This document shows, in pieces, positions 38,257 through 47,548 of a stretch of DNA of 64,000 bases. The first letter of the stretch is position 1; the number at the start of each line of letters is the position of its first letter. A program made the translations under genes and the position numbers. The notes below the pieces were generated by a model, which was not told where the DNA came from, ran no database searches, and was given only the letters and a program-made list of their open reading frames with translations. Source of the DNA: Belnapia moabensis DSM 16746 (GTDB lineage: Bacteria > Pseudomonadota > Alphaproteobacteria > Acetobacterales > Acetobacteraceae); NCBI RefSeq assembly GCF_000745835.1, contig NZ_JQKB01000002.1:124001-188000 (forward strand). The letters are read 5' to 3'.

Positions 38257-40562
38257 GCCGGGACGACCGGCGGCGGCCGGTGCACGGTGACCGGCGGCAA
38301 GGCCCCCTCCCAGCGTTCCACCTGCACGAGGCAGGACTGCGCCGAAGGCCCCTGGCCGAGCCTCGAGGTCCCGATATCCGCCGTCAGCACATTCGGGTTG
38401 CCATGGACGCAGAGCGCATCCGGGTTGCCAGGGATGAGCGGGTCGTACCATGCGCCGGTCGCCATGGCGGCGACGCCCGGGAGCATCCCCTCCTTGATCC
38501 GGACGCCGCCGAGGCAGGCGCCGCGGCCGTTGAAGATGCGGACGATGTCGCCTTCCTTCAGTCCGCGCGCCGCCGCATCCTCCGGGCTCAGATGGATCGG
38601 CTCCCGCCCCTCGATCTTGCCCGCAGACGAGACGCGGCCGGGGTCGAGCTGGCCATGCAGCCGCGTTGCCGGCTGAAAGGAGAGAAGGTGCAGCGGGAAG
38701 CGCGCCGCTGCCGGGGCGCCGAGCCATTCCCGTGGCTCCCGCCAGACTGGGTGGCCCGGGCAGTCGTCATAGCCGAAGCTGGCGATGGTCTCGCTGAACA
38801 GCTCCACCTTGCCCGAGGGCGTATTGAGCGGCTCGCCCTCCGGGTCTGCACGGAATCCGGCGAACTGCGTGTATTCCTCGCCCGGCGCGACGGGCGGCGC
38901 CTCCACATGCCCCTCGGCCCAGAAGCGCTCGAATTCCGGCGCCTCGAAGCCGAGCCGCCCGCAGGCGACCCGCCACTGGCCATAGAGATGCCGCAGCCAA
39001 GCGCCCTCGTCGCGCTGCTCGGTGAAGCGGTCGCGGTAGCCGAGCGCATCGGCGAGATCCGCAAGCATATCCGTGTCGTTGCGCGCCAGCCCCTGGGGCG
39101 GCACCGCCTGGTGCATTGCCCGGACAAAGCGATCCCGGTTGCTGGATGCGATGTCGTTCCGCTCCAGCGTCGTCGTCGCCGGCAGGACGATATCGGCCTG
39201 CCGGGCGAGCGCCGTCCACCAGGGCTCCTGCACCACCACGGTCTCGGCCCGCGCCCAGGCGCGCTGCAGCCGCGGCAGGTCCTGGTGGTGATGGAAGGGG
39301 TTGCCGCCCGCCCACCAGATCATGCGGATATCCGGCAGGGTGATGCGCTGGCCATTGAACTCCAGCACCTCGCCGGGCCGTTCCAGCAGCTCCGTCACCC
39401 GCGCGACCGGGATGGTGAGGCCCGCCGGATTGCGGATGCCGGGCGAGGAGACCGCCGGCAGCTCGCGCCGCGGTACGCCCATCCCGCCGATGCTGCCATA
39501 GCCGAATGCGACGCCCTGGCCCGGCTTGCCGATGGTCCCGAGCATGGCAGCGAGCGCCACCAGCATCCAATAGGGTTGCTCGCCGTAATCCGCCCGCTGC
39601 AGCGACCAGGCGGCCGTCAGCATGGTCGGCTGCGCCGCGCAGTCGAGGGCGAGACGGCGGATCGTTGCGTTCGGAATGCCGGTGATGGGCGCAGCCCAGT
39701 CCGGCGTCTTCGCCTGCCCGTCGCTCTCGCCAAGGATATAGGCCCGCAGCCGCTCCCAGCCCGTGCAATGGGTGGCAAGGAAGCCGCGATCCTCGCGCTC
39801 CTCCGCCACCAGCACATGCGCCATCGCCAGCAGCAGCGCCGCATCCGTCCCCGGCCGGATCGGAATCCATTCGGCGCCGATCTCCGCCTCGGTGTCGCCG
39901 CGGAAGGGCGAGACATTGATGAAGCGCACTCCGGCAGCAGCGGCCTGGCGAATCAGCGGCATGTATTCGTGCCGCCCCTGCCCGCCCGAGGCGACGAGGC
40001 CGTTCTTCGCCGCCAGCCCGCCGAAGCAGAGCATCAGACGGGCATGCCGGGCGATCGCCTGCCAGTCGGTGACGCGGCCGAGCAGCACCTCGTTGGTGCC
40101 GAGCACATGCGGGATCAGCGCCTGCGCCGCCGCATAGGAATAGGCATTCACCGAGGAGGTGAAGCCGCCGCCGAGGCCGAGGAAGCGCTGCAATTGCGTC
40201 TTCGCATGGTGGTAGCGCCCGGCCGAGGACCAGCCATAGGAACCGCCGAAGATCGAGGTCGCGCCATGCTCGGCTCGCACCCGCGCCGTCTCCTCGGCGA
40301 GGATGCGCGTCACCTCGTCCCAGGAAACCGGCACGAAGGGGTCACCCCCGCGCAGATGCCCGCGCCGCCGCCCCTCGATCCAGCCACGGCGGATATAGGG
40401 CCGATCGATGCGGCAGGCCGCATGGACCACATCCGGCACCGCCTCGATCAGGCTGCCGGGAAAGGGATCCGGGCCGAAGGGGCGAACGCCAGTGACGCGG
40501 CCATTCTCGACCACGGCATCGAAATAGCCCCAATGGGAGGCATGCGGCTTGATTTCGGTCAT
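38253..40562 (-). CDS. Molybdopterin oxidoreductase, biotin/TMAO/DMSO reductase family
   Basis: A 769-residue molybdoenzyme of the DMSO-reductase family. It lacks a twin-arginine signal and lacks an N-terminal iron-sulphur motif, as in BisC (biotin sulfoxide reductase), so it should work in the cytoplasm. FGGSYGWSSAGRYHHAKTQ carries the likely serine ligand of molybdenum, IWWAGGNPFHHHQD and VVVQEPWWTALARQADIVLPATTTLERNDI are cofactor loops, and FPLHLLSFQPATRLHGQLDPG and GDIVRIFNGRG belong to the C-terminal dinucleotide domain. BisC-like reduction of an S- or N-oxide is the best guess. ATG 40562 begins the conserved HASHWGYFDAVVENGRV. It is coupled to the PhoX-like gene. Confidence 0.88.
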   Translation of the reverse strand: MTEIKPHASHWGYFDAVVENGRVTGVRPFGPDPFPGSLIEAVPDVVHAACRIDRPYIRRGWIEGRRRGHLRGGDPFVPVSWDEVTRILAEETARVRAEHGATSIFGGSYGWSSAGRYHHAKTQLQRFLGLGGGFTSSVNAYSYAAAQALIPHVLGTNEVLLGRVTDWQAIARHARLMLCFGGLAAKNGLVASGGQGRHEYMPLIRQAAAAGVRFINVSPFRGDTEAEIGAEWIPIRPGTDAALLLAMAHVLVAEEREDRGFLATHCTGWERLRAYILGESDGQAKTPDWAAPITGIPNATIRRLALDCAAQPTMLTAAWSLQRADYGEQPYWMLVALAAMLGTIGKPGQGVAFGYGSIGGMGVPRRELPAVSSPGIRNPAGLTIPVARVTELLERPGEVLEFNGQRITLPDIRMIWWAGGNPFHHHQDLPRLQRAWARAETVVVQEPWWTALARQADIVLPATTTLERNDIASSNRDRFVRAMHQAVPPQGLARNDTDMLADLADALGYRDRFTEQRDEGAWLRHLYGQWRVACGRLGFEAPEFERFWAEGHVEAPPVAPGEEYTQFAGFRADPEGEPLNTPSGKVELFSETIASFGYDDCPGHPVWREPREWLGAPAAARFPLHLLSFQPATRLHGQLDPGRVSSAGKIEGREPIHLSPEDAAARGLKEGDIVRIFNGRGACLGGVRIKEGMLPGVAAMATGAWYDPLIPGNPDALCVHGNPNVLTADIGTSRLGQGPSAQSCLVQVERWEGALPPVTVHRPPPVVPA

Positions 40563-40626
40563 GGTTCGAACTCGTCTTTGGCGGCGGACCTTGCCACCCA
40601 CTGCCCGGTTCCGTCCACAACGCGGC

Positions 40627-41235
40627 TCAGGCCTTCGCGGCCTGGTGTTCCTCCCGCGCCGCCTCCCAGACCTCCCAGGCCGCATCGGCATTGACCGCCG
40701 CGATGGCGAGCCCGACCAGGAGGTCCGGCCAGGCCGAGTGCCACAGGAAGGCGGTGACGAGCCCGGCCCCGATGATCGCGAGGTTCGCCAAGGCGTCGTT
40801 GCGGGCGGAGAGGAAGGCCGCGCGGGTCAGGCTGCCACCCTGCCGCCGCACCTTGGCCAGCATCAACGCGCAGCCGGTATTGACCAGCAGGGCACCGGCA
40901 CCCGCCAGGATGAGTGGCAGCGGCGCCGGCGGCAGGGGCTCGCCGAATTTGTCCCAGGCGGTCCAGAGCGTCGCCAAGGCCGGCACCAGCAGCAGCAGCG
41001 CCAGCAGCATGCCGAGCCGCGCCCGCGCGGCGGCACCCCAGCCCAGCCCGAGCAGGATCAGCAGGTTGACCGCCGCATCCTCGAGGAAGTCGATGCTATC
41101 GGCGAAGAGCGCAACAGAGCCGATCGCCAGCGCCACCGCGAATTCCACCCCGAAATAGCCGAGGTTGAACCCCGCGATGCGGCCGACCACGCTGCGGAGC
41201 GCCGGCTCGCCGCCGGGTCTTGGGTTCTCTGCCAT
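40627..41235 (-). CDS. Small cation transporter (CDF-like)
   Basis: A 202-residue membrane protein resembling the membrane half of cation diffusion facilitators. About five helices are visible. FADSIDFLEDAAVNLLI in the second helix holds the acidic metal site; LSARNDALANLAII takes the place of the HxxxD site of helix 5, so the second site is N/D-based. The cytoplasmic metal-sensing domain of full-length CDFs is absent. The product probably moves Zn, Cd or a similar ion out. ATG 41235 is chosen over 41256, which has no purine tract. It is 64 bases upstream of the molybdoenzyme. Confidence 0.75.
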   Translation of the reverse strand: MAENPRPGGEPALRSVVGRIAGFNLGYFGVEFAVALAIGSVALFADSIDFLEDAAVNLLILLGLGWGAAARARLGMLLALLLLVPALATLWTAWDKFGEPLPPAPLPLILAGAGALLVNTGCALMLAKVRRQGGSLTRAAFLSARNDALANLAIIGAGLVTAFLWHSAWPDLLVGLAIAAVNADAAWEVWEAAREEHQAAKA

Positions 41236-41276
41236 TCCGCGCCTACACTCCCCCATCCGTCAGGAAGGCCGCTGCC

Positions 41277-42671
41277 ATGACCCCACCTCGCAATTCCAAT
41301 GCCGCCCGCGACATCGCCTATGCGCTGCACCCCTATACCGATCACAAGGCGCATCTGCAGAACGGCCCGCTGGTGATCAGCCGCGGCAAGGGCGTGCGCG
41401 TCTTCGACGAGCAGGGCAAGGAATACATCGAGAGCGTCGCCGGTCTCTGGTGCGCGAGCCTAGGCTTCGACAATGAGCGCCTGGTGCAGGCCGCGACCGA
41501 CCAGATGCGGAAGCTCCCCTTCTACCACGCCTTCACCGCCAAGTCGCACGAGCCGCTGATCGACCTCAGCGAGATGCTGATCGAGCGCGCGCCCTCGCCG
41601 ATGAGCAAGGTGTTCTTCGCCAATTCGGGCTCCGAGGCGAATGACAGCGCGATCAAGATGATCTGGTACATGAACAACGCCATCGGGCGACCGGAGAAGA
41701 AGAAGATCATCGCCCGGCTGAAGGGCTATCACGGCATCACCCTGGCCGCCGCGTCGCTCACTGGCCTGCCGGCCAACCACAAGCTGTTCGACCTGCCGAT
41801 CGCCGGCTTCCACCACGTCTCGACGCCGCACCACTACCATGACGCCCTGCCCGGCGAGTCGGAGGAGGATTTCGCCACGCGCCTCGCCGAGGAACTGGAG
41901 CAGAAGATCCTGGCCGAGGGGCCGGAGACGGTCGCCGCCTTCTGGGCCGAGCCGATCATGGGCGCCGGCGGGGTCATCCTGCCGCCCAAGGGCTACTTCC
42001 CGAAGATCCAGGCGGTGCTGAAGAAGTACGACGTGCTCTTCGTCGCCGACGAGGTGATCTGCGGCTTCTGGCGCACTGGCAACTACTGGGGCAGCCAGAC
42101 CCTCGACATCCAGCCGGACATCCTGGTTTGCGCCAAGGCGCTCTCCGCTTCCTATCTGCCGATCTCGGCGGTGCTGGTGAGCGAGCGGGTCTTCCAGGGA
42201 ATCGCGGAGGGCTCCTCCTCCATCGGCACCTGGGGCCACGGCTTCACCTATTCCGGCCACCCTGTTCCGGCCGCCGTCGCCATCGAGACGCTGAAGATCT
42301 ACGACGAGATGGATATCGGCGGCCATGTGAAGAAGGTCGGCGCGCATATGCAGGCGCAGCTCCGCGCCCGCTTCGCGGACCACCCGCTGGTCGGCGAGGT
42401 GCGCGGCACCGGCCTCATCGGCGCCATCGAGCTGGTGGCCGACAAGGCCACGAAGAAGAATTTCGACCCGGCCCAGAAGGTCGGTGGGCGCCTGACCAAG
42501 CTCGGCGAGGCGAACGGCGTCATCATGCGCGCCATGACCAATGACAGCATCGGCTTCTCCCCGCCCCTCATCATCTCCGAGGAGGAGGTGGACGAGATGC
42601 TGAACCGCGTGGCGAAGTCGCTGGACGAGATCATGGTGCAGGTGCGCCGCGAGAGCATCGCCGCCGTTTGA
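41277..42671 (+). CDS. Class III aminotransferase
   Basis: A 464-residue PLP enzyme of the omega-aminotransferase group (beta-alanine/taurine/putrescine-pyruvate type). KVFFANSGSEANDSAIKM binds the cofactor phosphate, and KGYHGITLAAASLTG and WAEPIMGAGGVILPP flank the site. VLFVADEVICGFWRTG holds the PLP aspartate. The Schiff-base lysine is in LVCAKALSASYLPISAV. The amine donor cannot be told. ATG 41277 follows a usual distance from GGAAGG. The next gene starts four bases before its stop. Confidence 0.9.
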   Translation: MTPPRNSNAARDIAYALHPYTDHKAHLQNGPLVISRGKGVRVFDEQGKEYIESVAGLWCASLGFDNERLVQAATDQMRKLPFYHAFTAKSHEPLIDLSEMLIERAPSPMSKVFFANSGSEANDSAIKMIWYMNNAIGRPEKKKIIARLKGYHGITLAAASLTGLPANHKLFDLPIAGFHHVSTPHHYHDALPGESEEDFATRLAEELEQKILAEGPETVAAFWAEPIMGAGGVILPPKGYFPKIQAVLKKYDVLFVADEVICGFWRTGNYWGSQTLDIQPDILVCAKALSASYLPISAVLVSERVFQGIAEGSSSIGTWGHGFTYSGHPVPAAVAIETLKIYDEMDIGGHVKKVGAHMQAQLRARFADHPLVGEVRGTGLIGAIELVADKATKKNFDPAQKVGGRLTKLGEANGVIMRAMTNDSIGFSPPLIISEEEVDEMLNRVAKSLDEIMVQVRRESIAAV

Positions 42672-43867
42672 TCCGCGTAAACTGGTCCCCCTCGCTGCCG
42701 GTTGCCATCGCCCTGGCGATCGGCCCGGTGGCGGGGGTGCTGCAATCGAAGGCCCTCGCCCCCATCGCGGTGGCGGCGCTGCTGCTCGCCGTGCTCGCGC
42801 ATCGGCGGCAGCGCGGGGCCTGGCCCTGGCCGCGTGGCGCGGCGGCCTGGCTCGGCCTCGGGTTGTTCGCCTGGGGCGCGGTGACGGCCTTCTGGGCGAT
42901 CGAGCCATGGCGCGCGCTCGGCACCTCGCTGCAGATCGGCGGCTTCATCGCGCTCGGCGCGACCGCGGCGCGGGCGGTGGCGGCGGATGACGATGCCGCG
43001 CACCGGCGCCTCCTGCTGACGGCGACGGGCGGGCTGGCGGCCGGCATCCTGCTCGCCGGCCTCGATGCGGTGACGGGCAATGCCATCCGCGCCGCCGTGC
43101 GCGGCCTCAAGGAGATCCCGCCGACACTCGCCTTCGGGCTGAAGCCGGCCGCCTCGGCCATGGCGCTCTGGCTGCCGCTGGTGGCGGCGGCGCCGCTGCC
43201 GCGGCTGCTACGGGCCGGGGTGATCGGCGCCGGCGCCGTTGTCCTGGTCCTGCTCCCGGGCGAGGCGGCAAAGCTCGCCGTGCTGGCCGGACTGCTGATC
43301 GGCGGGCTCGCGCTGCTGCTGCCGCGGCTGGCGCGGCCGGGGCTCGGCGCGGTGCTGGCGGCGGCGGTCATCGCCATGCCGATGCTGCTCGGGCCGATCC
43401 TTGCGCGCGGCCTGCCGGCGGCGGACATCCCGCCCTCGGCGGCGCACCGACTGCTGATCTGGGATTTCGTCATCGGCCGCATCGCGGAACAACCGCTGCT
43501 CGGCTGGGGGATGGAGGCGAGCCGGAGCGTGCCTGGCCACCGCGAGCATCCGACGCCGGAGGCGCTGGCGCGCTTCGGCCTTGATGGGCCGCAGAGCCCG
43601 CCCTGGCTGGCGGCCGCGGAACTGCTGCCCCTGCATCCGCATAACGGCGCGCTGCAATTGCGGCTGGAGCTCGGCTGGCCCGGCGTGCTGCTGGCGGCGG
43701 CGCTCGCCGTGGCGCTGGCGATGGCCTGCGGCTCGCCCGTCGCCCTGGCGATGCTGGCCGCAGGCGCCGTCACCGCCATGCTGAGCTTCGGCGCCTGGCA
43801 GGAATGGTGGGTCGGGGCGGAGTTGCTGGCCGTCGCTGCGGCTGCGGCCTTGCGCCGCCCAGCTTAA
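42668..43867 (+). CDS. O-antigen ligase/polymerase-like (WaaL/Wzy) membrane protein
   Basis: A 399-residue membrane protein with ten or more helices and the Wzy_C pattern. The periplasmic loop between late helices has HRLLIWDFVIGRIAEQPLLGWGM and, after it, LPLHPHNGALQLRLELGWPGVLL, with the H-x-H-N histidine typical of the O-antigen ligase. It would join O-antigen to lipid A-core. The kds genes on the other strand fit this role. The TTG start overlaps the aminotransferase stop; no ATG is better placed. Confidence 0.82.
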   Translation: MIRVNWSPSLPVAIALAIGPVAGVLQSKALAPIAVAALLLAVLAHRRQRGAWPWPRGAAAWLGLGLFAWGAVTAFWAIEPWRALGTSLQIGGFIALGATAARAVAADDDAAHRRLLLTATGGLAAGILLAGLDAVTGNAIRAAVRGLKEIPPTLAFGLKPAASAMALWLPLVAAAPLPRLLRAGVIGAGAVVLVLLPGEAAKLAVLAGLLIGGLALLLPRLARPGLGAVLAAAVIAMPMLLGPILARGLPAADIPPSAAHRLLIWDFVIGRIAEQPLLGWGMEASRSVPGHREHPTPEALARFGLDGPQSPPWLAAAELLPLHPHNGALQLRLELGWPGVLLAAALAVALAMACGSPVALAMLAAGAVTAMLSFGAWQEWWVGAELLAVAAAAALRRPA

Positions 43868-43944
43868 CCCTTCTCCGCCAACCGATACCCCCGCCGGACC
43901 AGCGCCAGCAAGGCATCCAGGTCGGGGCGCGCGGGTTCGTCCAT
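43864..43944 (-). CDS. Candidate 26-residue small ORF after kdsD
   Basis: The frame reads MDEPARPDLDALLALVRRG followed by YRLAEKG and a TAA. It begins six bases after the kdsD stop, with AGGG about five bases before the ATG. It overlaps the stop of the convergent O-antigen-ligase gene. It is amphipathic-helical in character. There is no recognisable family, and the case rests on position and ribosome-binding site only. Confidence 0.3.
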   Translation of the reverse strand: MDEPARPDLDALLALVRRGYRLAEKG

Positions 43945-43950
43945 CGAGCC

Positions 43951-44946
43951 CTATACAATCCCCGCCGAAAGCAGCTGCTGCACATGCAGCAGGCCGACCG
44001 GCCGCCGTCCTTCCTGCACCACCAGCACGTTGATCCGCCGCGCATTCATCTCGGCGAGCGCCGCGCTGGCGATCTGCTCCGGCACGGTATGCCGCGGCGC
44101 CCGCGTCATCACCGCATCCACCCGCTCCGCCATAATGCCGGGATGCATGTGCCGGCGGAGGTCGCCATCGGTGATGATGCCGACGACGTCCCCCGCCGCA
44201 TCGGTGACGATGGCGCAGCCGAGGCTATGGCCCGTCATGGCGATGATCGCCTCACCCATGGACGCATCCTCGCGCACCATCGGCAGGTCCGGCGCCCGCT
44301 TCATCACCTCGCCGACGCTGAGCAGCTGCGCCCCGAGCTTGCCGCCCGGATGGAAGCGATGGAACTCCGCCGGGGTGAAGCCGCGCCGCTCCAGCAGCGC
44401 CATCGCGAGCGCATCGCCGATCGCCATCTGGATCAGCGTCGAGGTGGTCGGCGCCAGCCCATGCGGGCAGGCCTCGGTCACGGCCGGCAGGATCAACGGG
44501 ATGTCGGCCGCCCGCCCGAGCGCGCTCTCCGCCCGCCCGGTGACGGCGATCAGCCGCACGCCGAAGCGCCGGGAATAATGGACGATGTCGCGCAGCTCCA
44601 CCGTCCCGCCCGACCAGGACAGCGCAAGCACCACATCCGCGGCCGTCAGCATACCGAGGTCGCCATGGCTCGCCTCGGCCGGATGTAGGAACAGCGCCGG
44701 CGTCCCCGTGGAGGCGAGCGTCGCCGCAATCTTCCGCCCGACATGCCCGCTCTTGCCCATGCCGGTGACGACGACGCGCCCCTCGGCCGAGAAGACCGTC
44801 TCGACCGCCCGCGCCAGTTCCTCGCCGAGCGGCCCGTCGAGCGCGGCCGCCAGCGCCGCCATCCCCTCCTGCTCGATGGCGATGGTGCGGGCGATGGTCT
44901 CGCGGATGCGCGCCGCATCCGTGCCGTGCCGGAGCACGGCGCTCAT
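43951..44946 (-). CDS. kdsD: Arabinose-5-phosphate isomerase KdsD/KpsF
   Basis: A 331-residue isomerase that converts ribulose-5-phosphate to arabinose-5-phosphate, the first step toward Kdo. The N-terminal SIS domain has [34 protein letters not shown] and [12 protein letters not shown], followed by [15 protein letters not shown]. Two CBS domains take up the C-terminal 120 residues ([12 protein letters not shown] ... [13 protein letters not shown]). Length and motif order match. The ATG overlaps the kdsB stop (ATGA), giving the operon kdsA-kdsB-kdsD. Confidence 0.95.
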   Translation of the reverse strand: MSAVLRHGTDAARIRETIARTIAIEQEGMAALAAALDGPLGEELARAVETVFSAEGRVVVTGMGKSGHVGRKIAATLASTGTPALFLHPAEASHGDLGMLTAADVVLALSWSGGTVELRDIVHYSRRFGVRLIAVTGRAESALGRAADIPLILPAVTEACPHGLAPTTSTLIQMAIGDALAMALLERRGFTPAEFHRFHPGGKLGAQLLSVGEVMKRAPDLPMVREDASMGEAIIAMTGHSLGCAIVTDAAGDVVGIITDGDLRRHMHPGIMAERVDAVMTRAPRHTVPEQIASAALAEMNARRINVLVVQEGRRPVGLLHVQQLLSAGIV

Positions 44947-45674
44947 CGTGAGGCCAGCATCGCGCGGGCGCGCTCGAGATCATCCGCCGTGTCGACACCG
45001 AGCGGCACCACCGGCACCTCCTGCGCGTCGATCCGCATCCCCGCCTCCAGCGCGCGGAGCTGCTCCAGCTTCTCGCGTCGCTCGAGCGGCGAAGGCGGCA
45101 GGGCGACGAAGCGCGCCAACGTCTCCCGCCGCCAGGCATAGAGGCCGATATGGTGGTAGAGCGGCCCCTCGCCCCAGGGCGCCGTCGCCCGGGTGAAGTA
45201 GAGCGCGCGATGCCGCCCGCCGCCGAGCGGCGTCCCCACCATCTTCACCACCTGAGAGGCGGCCTTCTCCTCCTCCCGCACGATCTCGGCGACGAGCGTG
45301 CCGAGCGCCACCTCCGCCGCCGCCATCAGCGCCGCAGCCGCGCGGATCGCCGCCGGATCGATGGTCGGCAGGTCGCCCTGGACGTTGATGACCAGGTCGT
45401 AGCACCCCTCGCCATCCAGCCGCCCCAGCGCCTCATGGATGCGGTCCGACCCCGAAGGGTGATCGCCCCGCGTCATCACCGCCCGCCCGCCCGCCGCCTC
45501 GACGGCCTCGGCAATGCGCGGCGTGTCGGTGGCGACGGCCACGGGGCCGATATCCGCCTCCTGCGCCCGGCGCAGCACGTGGACGATCATCGGCAACCCA
45601 TGGATATCGGCGAGCGGCTTGTCCGGCAGCCGCGTCGCTGCCAGCCGCGCCGGGATGAGGACGATAGGCCTCAT
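44943..45674 (-). CDS. kdsB: 3-deoxy-manno-octulosonate cytidylyltransferase
   Basis: A 243-residue CMP-Kdo synthetase, which activates Kdo with CTP for transfer to lipid [21 protein letters not shown] is the nucleotide-binding start. [17 protein letters not shown] and [13 protein letters not shown] are the Kdo/CTP motifs, and [15 protein letters not shown] the later block. It overlaps kdsA and kdsD by four bases on each side (ATGA), so all three are translated together. Confidence 0.96.
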   Translation of the reverse strand: MRPIVLIPARLAATRLPDKPLADIHGLPMIVHVLRRAQEADIGPVAVATDTPRIAEAVEAAGGRAVMTRGDHPSGSDRIHEALGRLDGEGCYDLVINVQGDLPTIDPAAIRAAAALMAAAEVALGTLVAEIVREEEKAASQVVKMVGTPLGGGRHRALYFTRATAPWGEGPLYHHIGLYAWRRETLARFVALPPSPLERREKLEQLRALEAGMRIDAQEVPVVPLGVDTADDLERARAMLASR

Positions 45675-46513
45675 GCCGCGCCTTGCTGCTTGGCCAGCGC
45701 GTCGAAGGCCATCAGCGTCTCGATCAGCTTCGGGAAGTCGCGCAGCGGCACCATGTTCGGCCCGTCCGACGGTGCATGGTCCGGGTCGGGATGCGTCTCG
45801 ATGAAGACGCCCGCGACGCCGACGGCCACGGCAGCCCGCGCCAGCACCGGGACGAATTCCCGCTGCCCGCCCGAGGAGGTTCCCTGCCCGCCCGGTTGCT
45901 GCACGGAATGCGTCGCGTCGAAGATCACCGGCGCGCCCATCGCCGCCATGATCGGCAGCGCCCGCATGTCGGAGACCAGCGTATTGTAGCCGAAGGAGGC
46001 GCCCCGCTCTGTCGCCAGCACCCGCGGATTACCGGCGCCCGTCACCTTGGCGATGACGTTCTTCATGTCCCAGGGCGCCAGGAACTGCCCTTTCTTGACG
46101 TTCACGACCCGCCCCGTCGCGGCCGCCGCCACCAGCAGGTCGGTCTGCCGACAGAGGAAGGCCGGAATCTGCAGCACATCGACAGCCTCGGCGATCGGCG
46201 CGCACTGCCCGGGCTCGTGCACATCGGTCAGCACCGGCAGGCGCAGGCTCTCGCGGATTTCGGCGAAGACGGGCAGCGACTGCGCCATGCCCATCCCTCG
46301 CGCGCCGCCGGCGCTGGTGCGGTTCGCTTTGTCGAAGCTCGCCTTGAAGATCAGCCCGAAGCCGAGCCCCGCCGCCACCTCGCGCAGCGCCGAGGCGACT
46401 TCAAGCCCATGCGCCCGGCTTTCGAGCTGGCATGGGCCGGCGATGACGGCGAGCGGCAGATGGTTGCCGAGGCGAACCTGGCCGATGGTGACGACCGGAT
46501 CGGGGGCGGACAT
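45671..46513 (-). CDS. kdsA: 3-deoxy-8-phosphooctulonate synthase
   Basis: A 280-residue Kdo-8-phosphate synthase, joining arabinose-5-phosphate with phosphoenolpyruvate. [61 protein letters not shown] and [14 protein letters not shown] are present. The cysteine in AGPCQLES occupies the metal-ligand position that marks metal-dependent KdsA; the metal-independent type has Asn there. ATG 46513 begins the conserved part; the open frame before it runs into the non-coding gap. It is the first gene of the kds operon. Confidence 0.95.
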   Translation of the reverse strand: MSAPDPVVTIGQVRLGNHLPLAVIAGPCQLESRAHGLEVASALREVAAGLGFGLIFKASFDKANRTSAGGARGMGMAQSLPVFAEIRESLRLPVLTDVHEPGQCAPIAEAVDVLQIPAFLCRQTDLLVAAAATGRVVNVKKGQFLAPWDMKNVIAKVTGAGNPRVLATERGASFGYNTLVSDMRALPIMAAMGAPVIFDATHSVQQPGGQGTSSGGQREFVPVLARAAVAVGVAGVFIETHPDPDHAPSDGPNMVPLRDFPKLIETLMAFDALAKQQGAA

Positions 46514-46710
46514 GGCGATGCTGTTCCCTCTAGCGCGGGTGGGCGCCAAACGCCCGTATCCCCCATTCCGGTCGGCCGGATCAAGCGGGCTCGGCTTTTT
46601 GCGTGGGAGATGATTTTCCACATATCGCTTTCATCGGTTCTTTACCCGGAACGGGCACCATTCCCTCAACCGGCCCGAGGATCGCGGTCGCCAGCCAAGG
46701 GAAAAGCCCG
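46514..46710. promoter_or_regulatory. Divergent gap between kdsA and flagellin
   Basis: This 197-base gap holds the promoters of the leftward kds operon and the rightward flagellin gene. I see no convincing sigma-28 or sigma-54 element. AAGGGA at 46697-46702 is the flagellin ribosome-binding site, eight bases before its ATG. Confidence 0.35.
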
Positions 46711-47547
46711 ATGCCGCTGAATTCCGTGAACACCAATGTCGGCGCCATGGTGGCGCTGCAGTCGCTCAATCGGACAGGGGATGACCTGGCGGCGACGCAG
46801 AAGCGCATCTCGACCGGCTTCCGCGTCGCCGATGCGAAGGATGACGGCGCGGCCTACGCGGTCGCCGAGCGCATCCGCGGCGCCGTTGCCGCCACCACCT
46901 CGGCCAATGAGCAGTTGGGCGGCGTGAAAGGCCTGCTCGATGTCTCGAACGCCGCCCTGGAGAATGTCTCCTCCGCCCTTACCAAGCTCCAGGCCGTGGC
47001 CGTGAAGCTGGCGGACGGCACCATCACCGATGAGCAGCGCAGCCAGTACCAGGCCCAGGCCGGCGAGCTGACCAACAACGTCAAGTCATTCATCAAGGAC
47101 GCCAGCTACAACGGCCTCAACGTCCTCGACGACCCGGCCAACCTCGCCGTCCAGGTCGTGACCAACGGGACGGGCACCTACTACACCTTCAGCGGCTTCA
47201 AGGCGATCACCGACGTCCTCAACAGCGTCTCCACCGCCAGCACCTGGACGAAGCCGGACGCTTCCAACGCGCTCACCAAGACAGGCGCGATCGGCAAGGC
47301 GATCACCGCAACGCTGAGCCAGCTGAACAATTTCGGCAGCTACTCGAACTACATCGACAGCCAGATCAACTACAACAAGTCGATCCTCGATGCGCAGCAG
47401 AGTGGCCTCGGCGCGCTGATCGACACCGATATGGCGAAGGAGAGCGCCCGGCTCCAGGCGTTGCAGATCCGCCAGCAGCTCGGCACCCAGGCGCTCGGCA
47501 TCGCCAACCAGGCGCCGCAGTCCCTCGTCAGCCTGTTCCGCGGCTGA
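46711..47547 (+). CDS. Flagellin
   Basis: A 278-residue flagellin, short because it lacks the outer D2/D3 domains. The N-terminal D0/D1 part has NSVNTNVGAMVALQSLNRT and KRISTGFRVADAKDDGAAYAVAE. The C-terminal D1/D0 part has DTDMAKESARLQALQIRQQLG and ends ANQAPQSLVSLFRG. These two ends form the filament core. No other flagellar gene lies in the window, so it is isolated from its export system. It is divergent from kdsA and convergent with a lipoprotein gene that ends one base beyond it. Confidence 0.95.
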   Translation: MPLNSVNTNVGAMVALQSLNRTGDDLAATQKRISTGFRVADAKDDGAAYAVAERIRGAVAATTSANEQLGGVKGLLDVSNAALENVSSALTKLQAVAVKLADGTITDEQRSQYQAQAGELTNNVKSFIKDASYNGLNVLDDPANLAVQVVTNGTGTYYTFSGFKAITDVLNSVSTASTWTKPDASNALTKTGAIGKAITATLSQLNNFGSYSNYIDSQINYNKSILDAQQSGLGALIDTDMAKESARLQALQIRQQLGTQALGIANQAPQSLVSLFRG

Positions 47548-47548
47548 G

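Noticed and set aside
38280-40694. Open frame of about 800 codons antisense to the molybdoenzyme
   Set aside because: The minus strand encodes a complete BisC-like protein with all motifs. The plus frame has no recognisable block.
46560-46640. Sigma-54 or sigma-28 promoter for flagellin
   Set aside because: GG and GC elements near 46588-46602 have the wrong spacing, and no sigma-28 consensus is visible.
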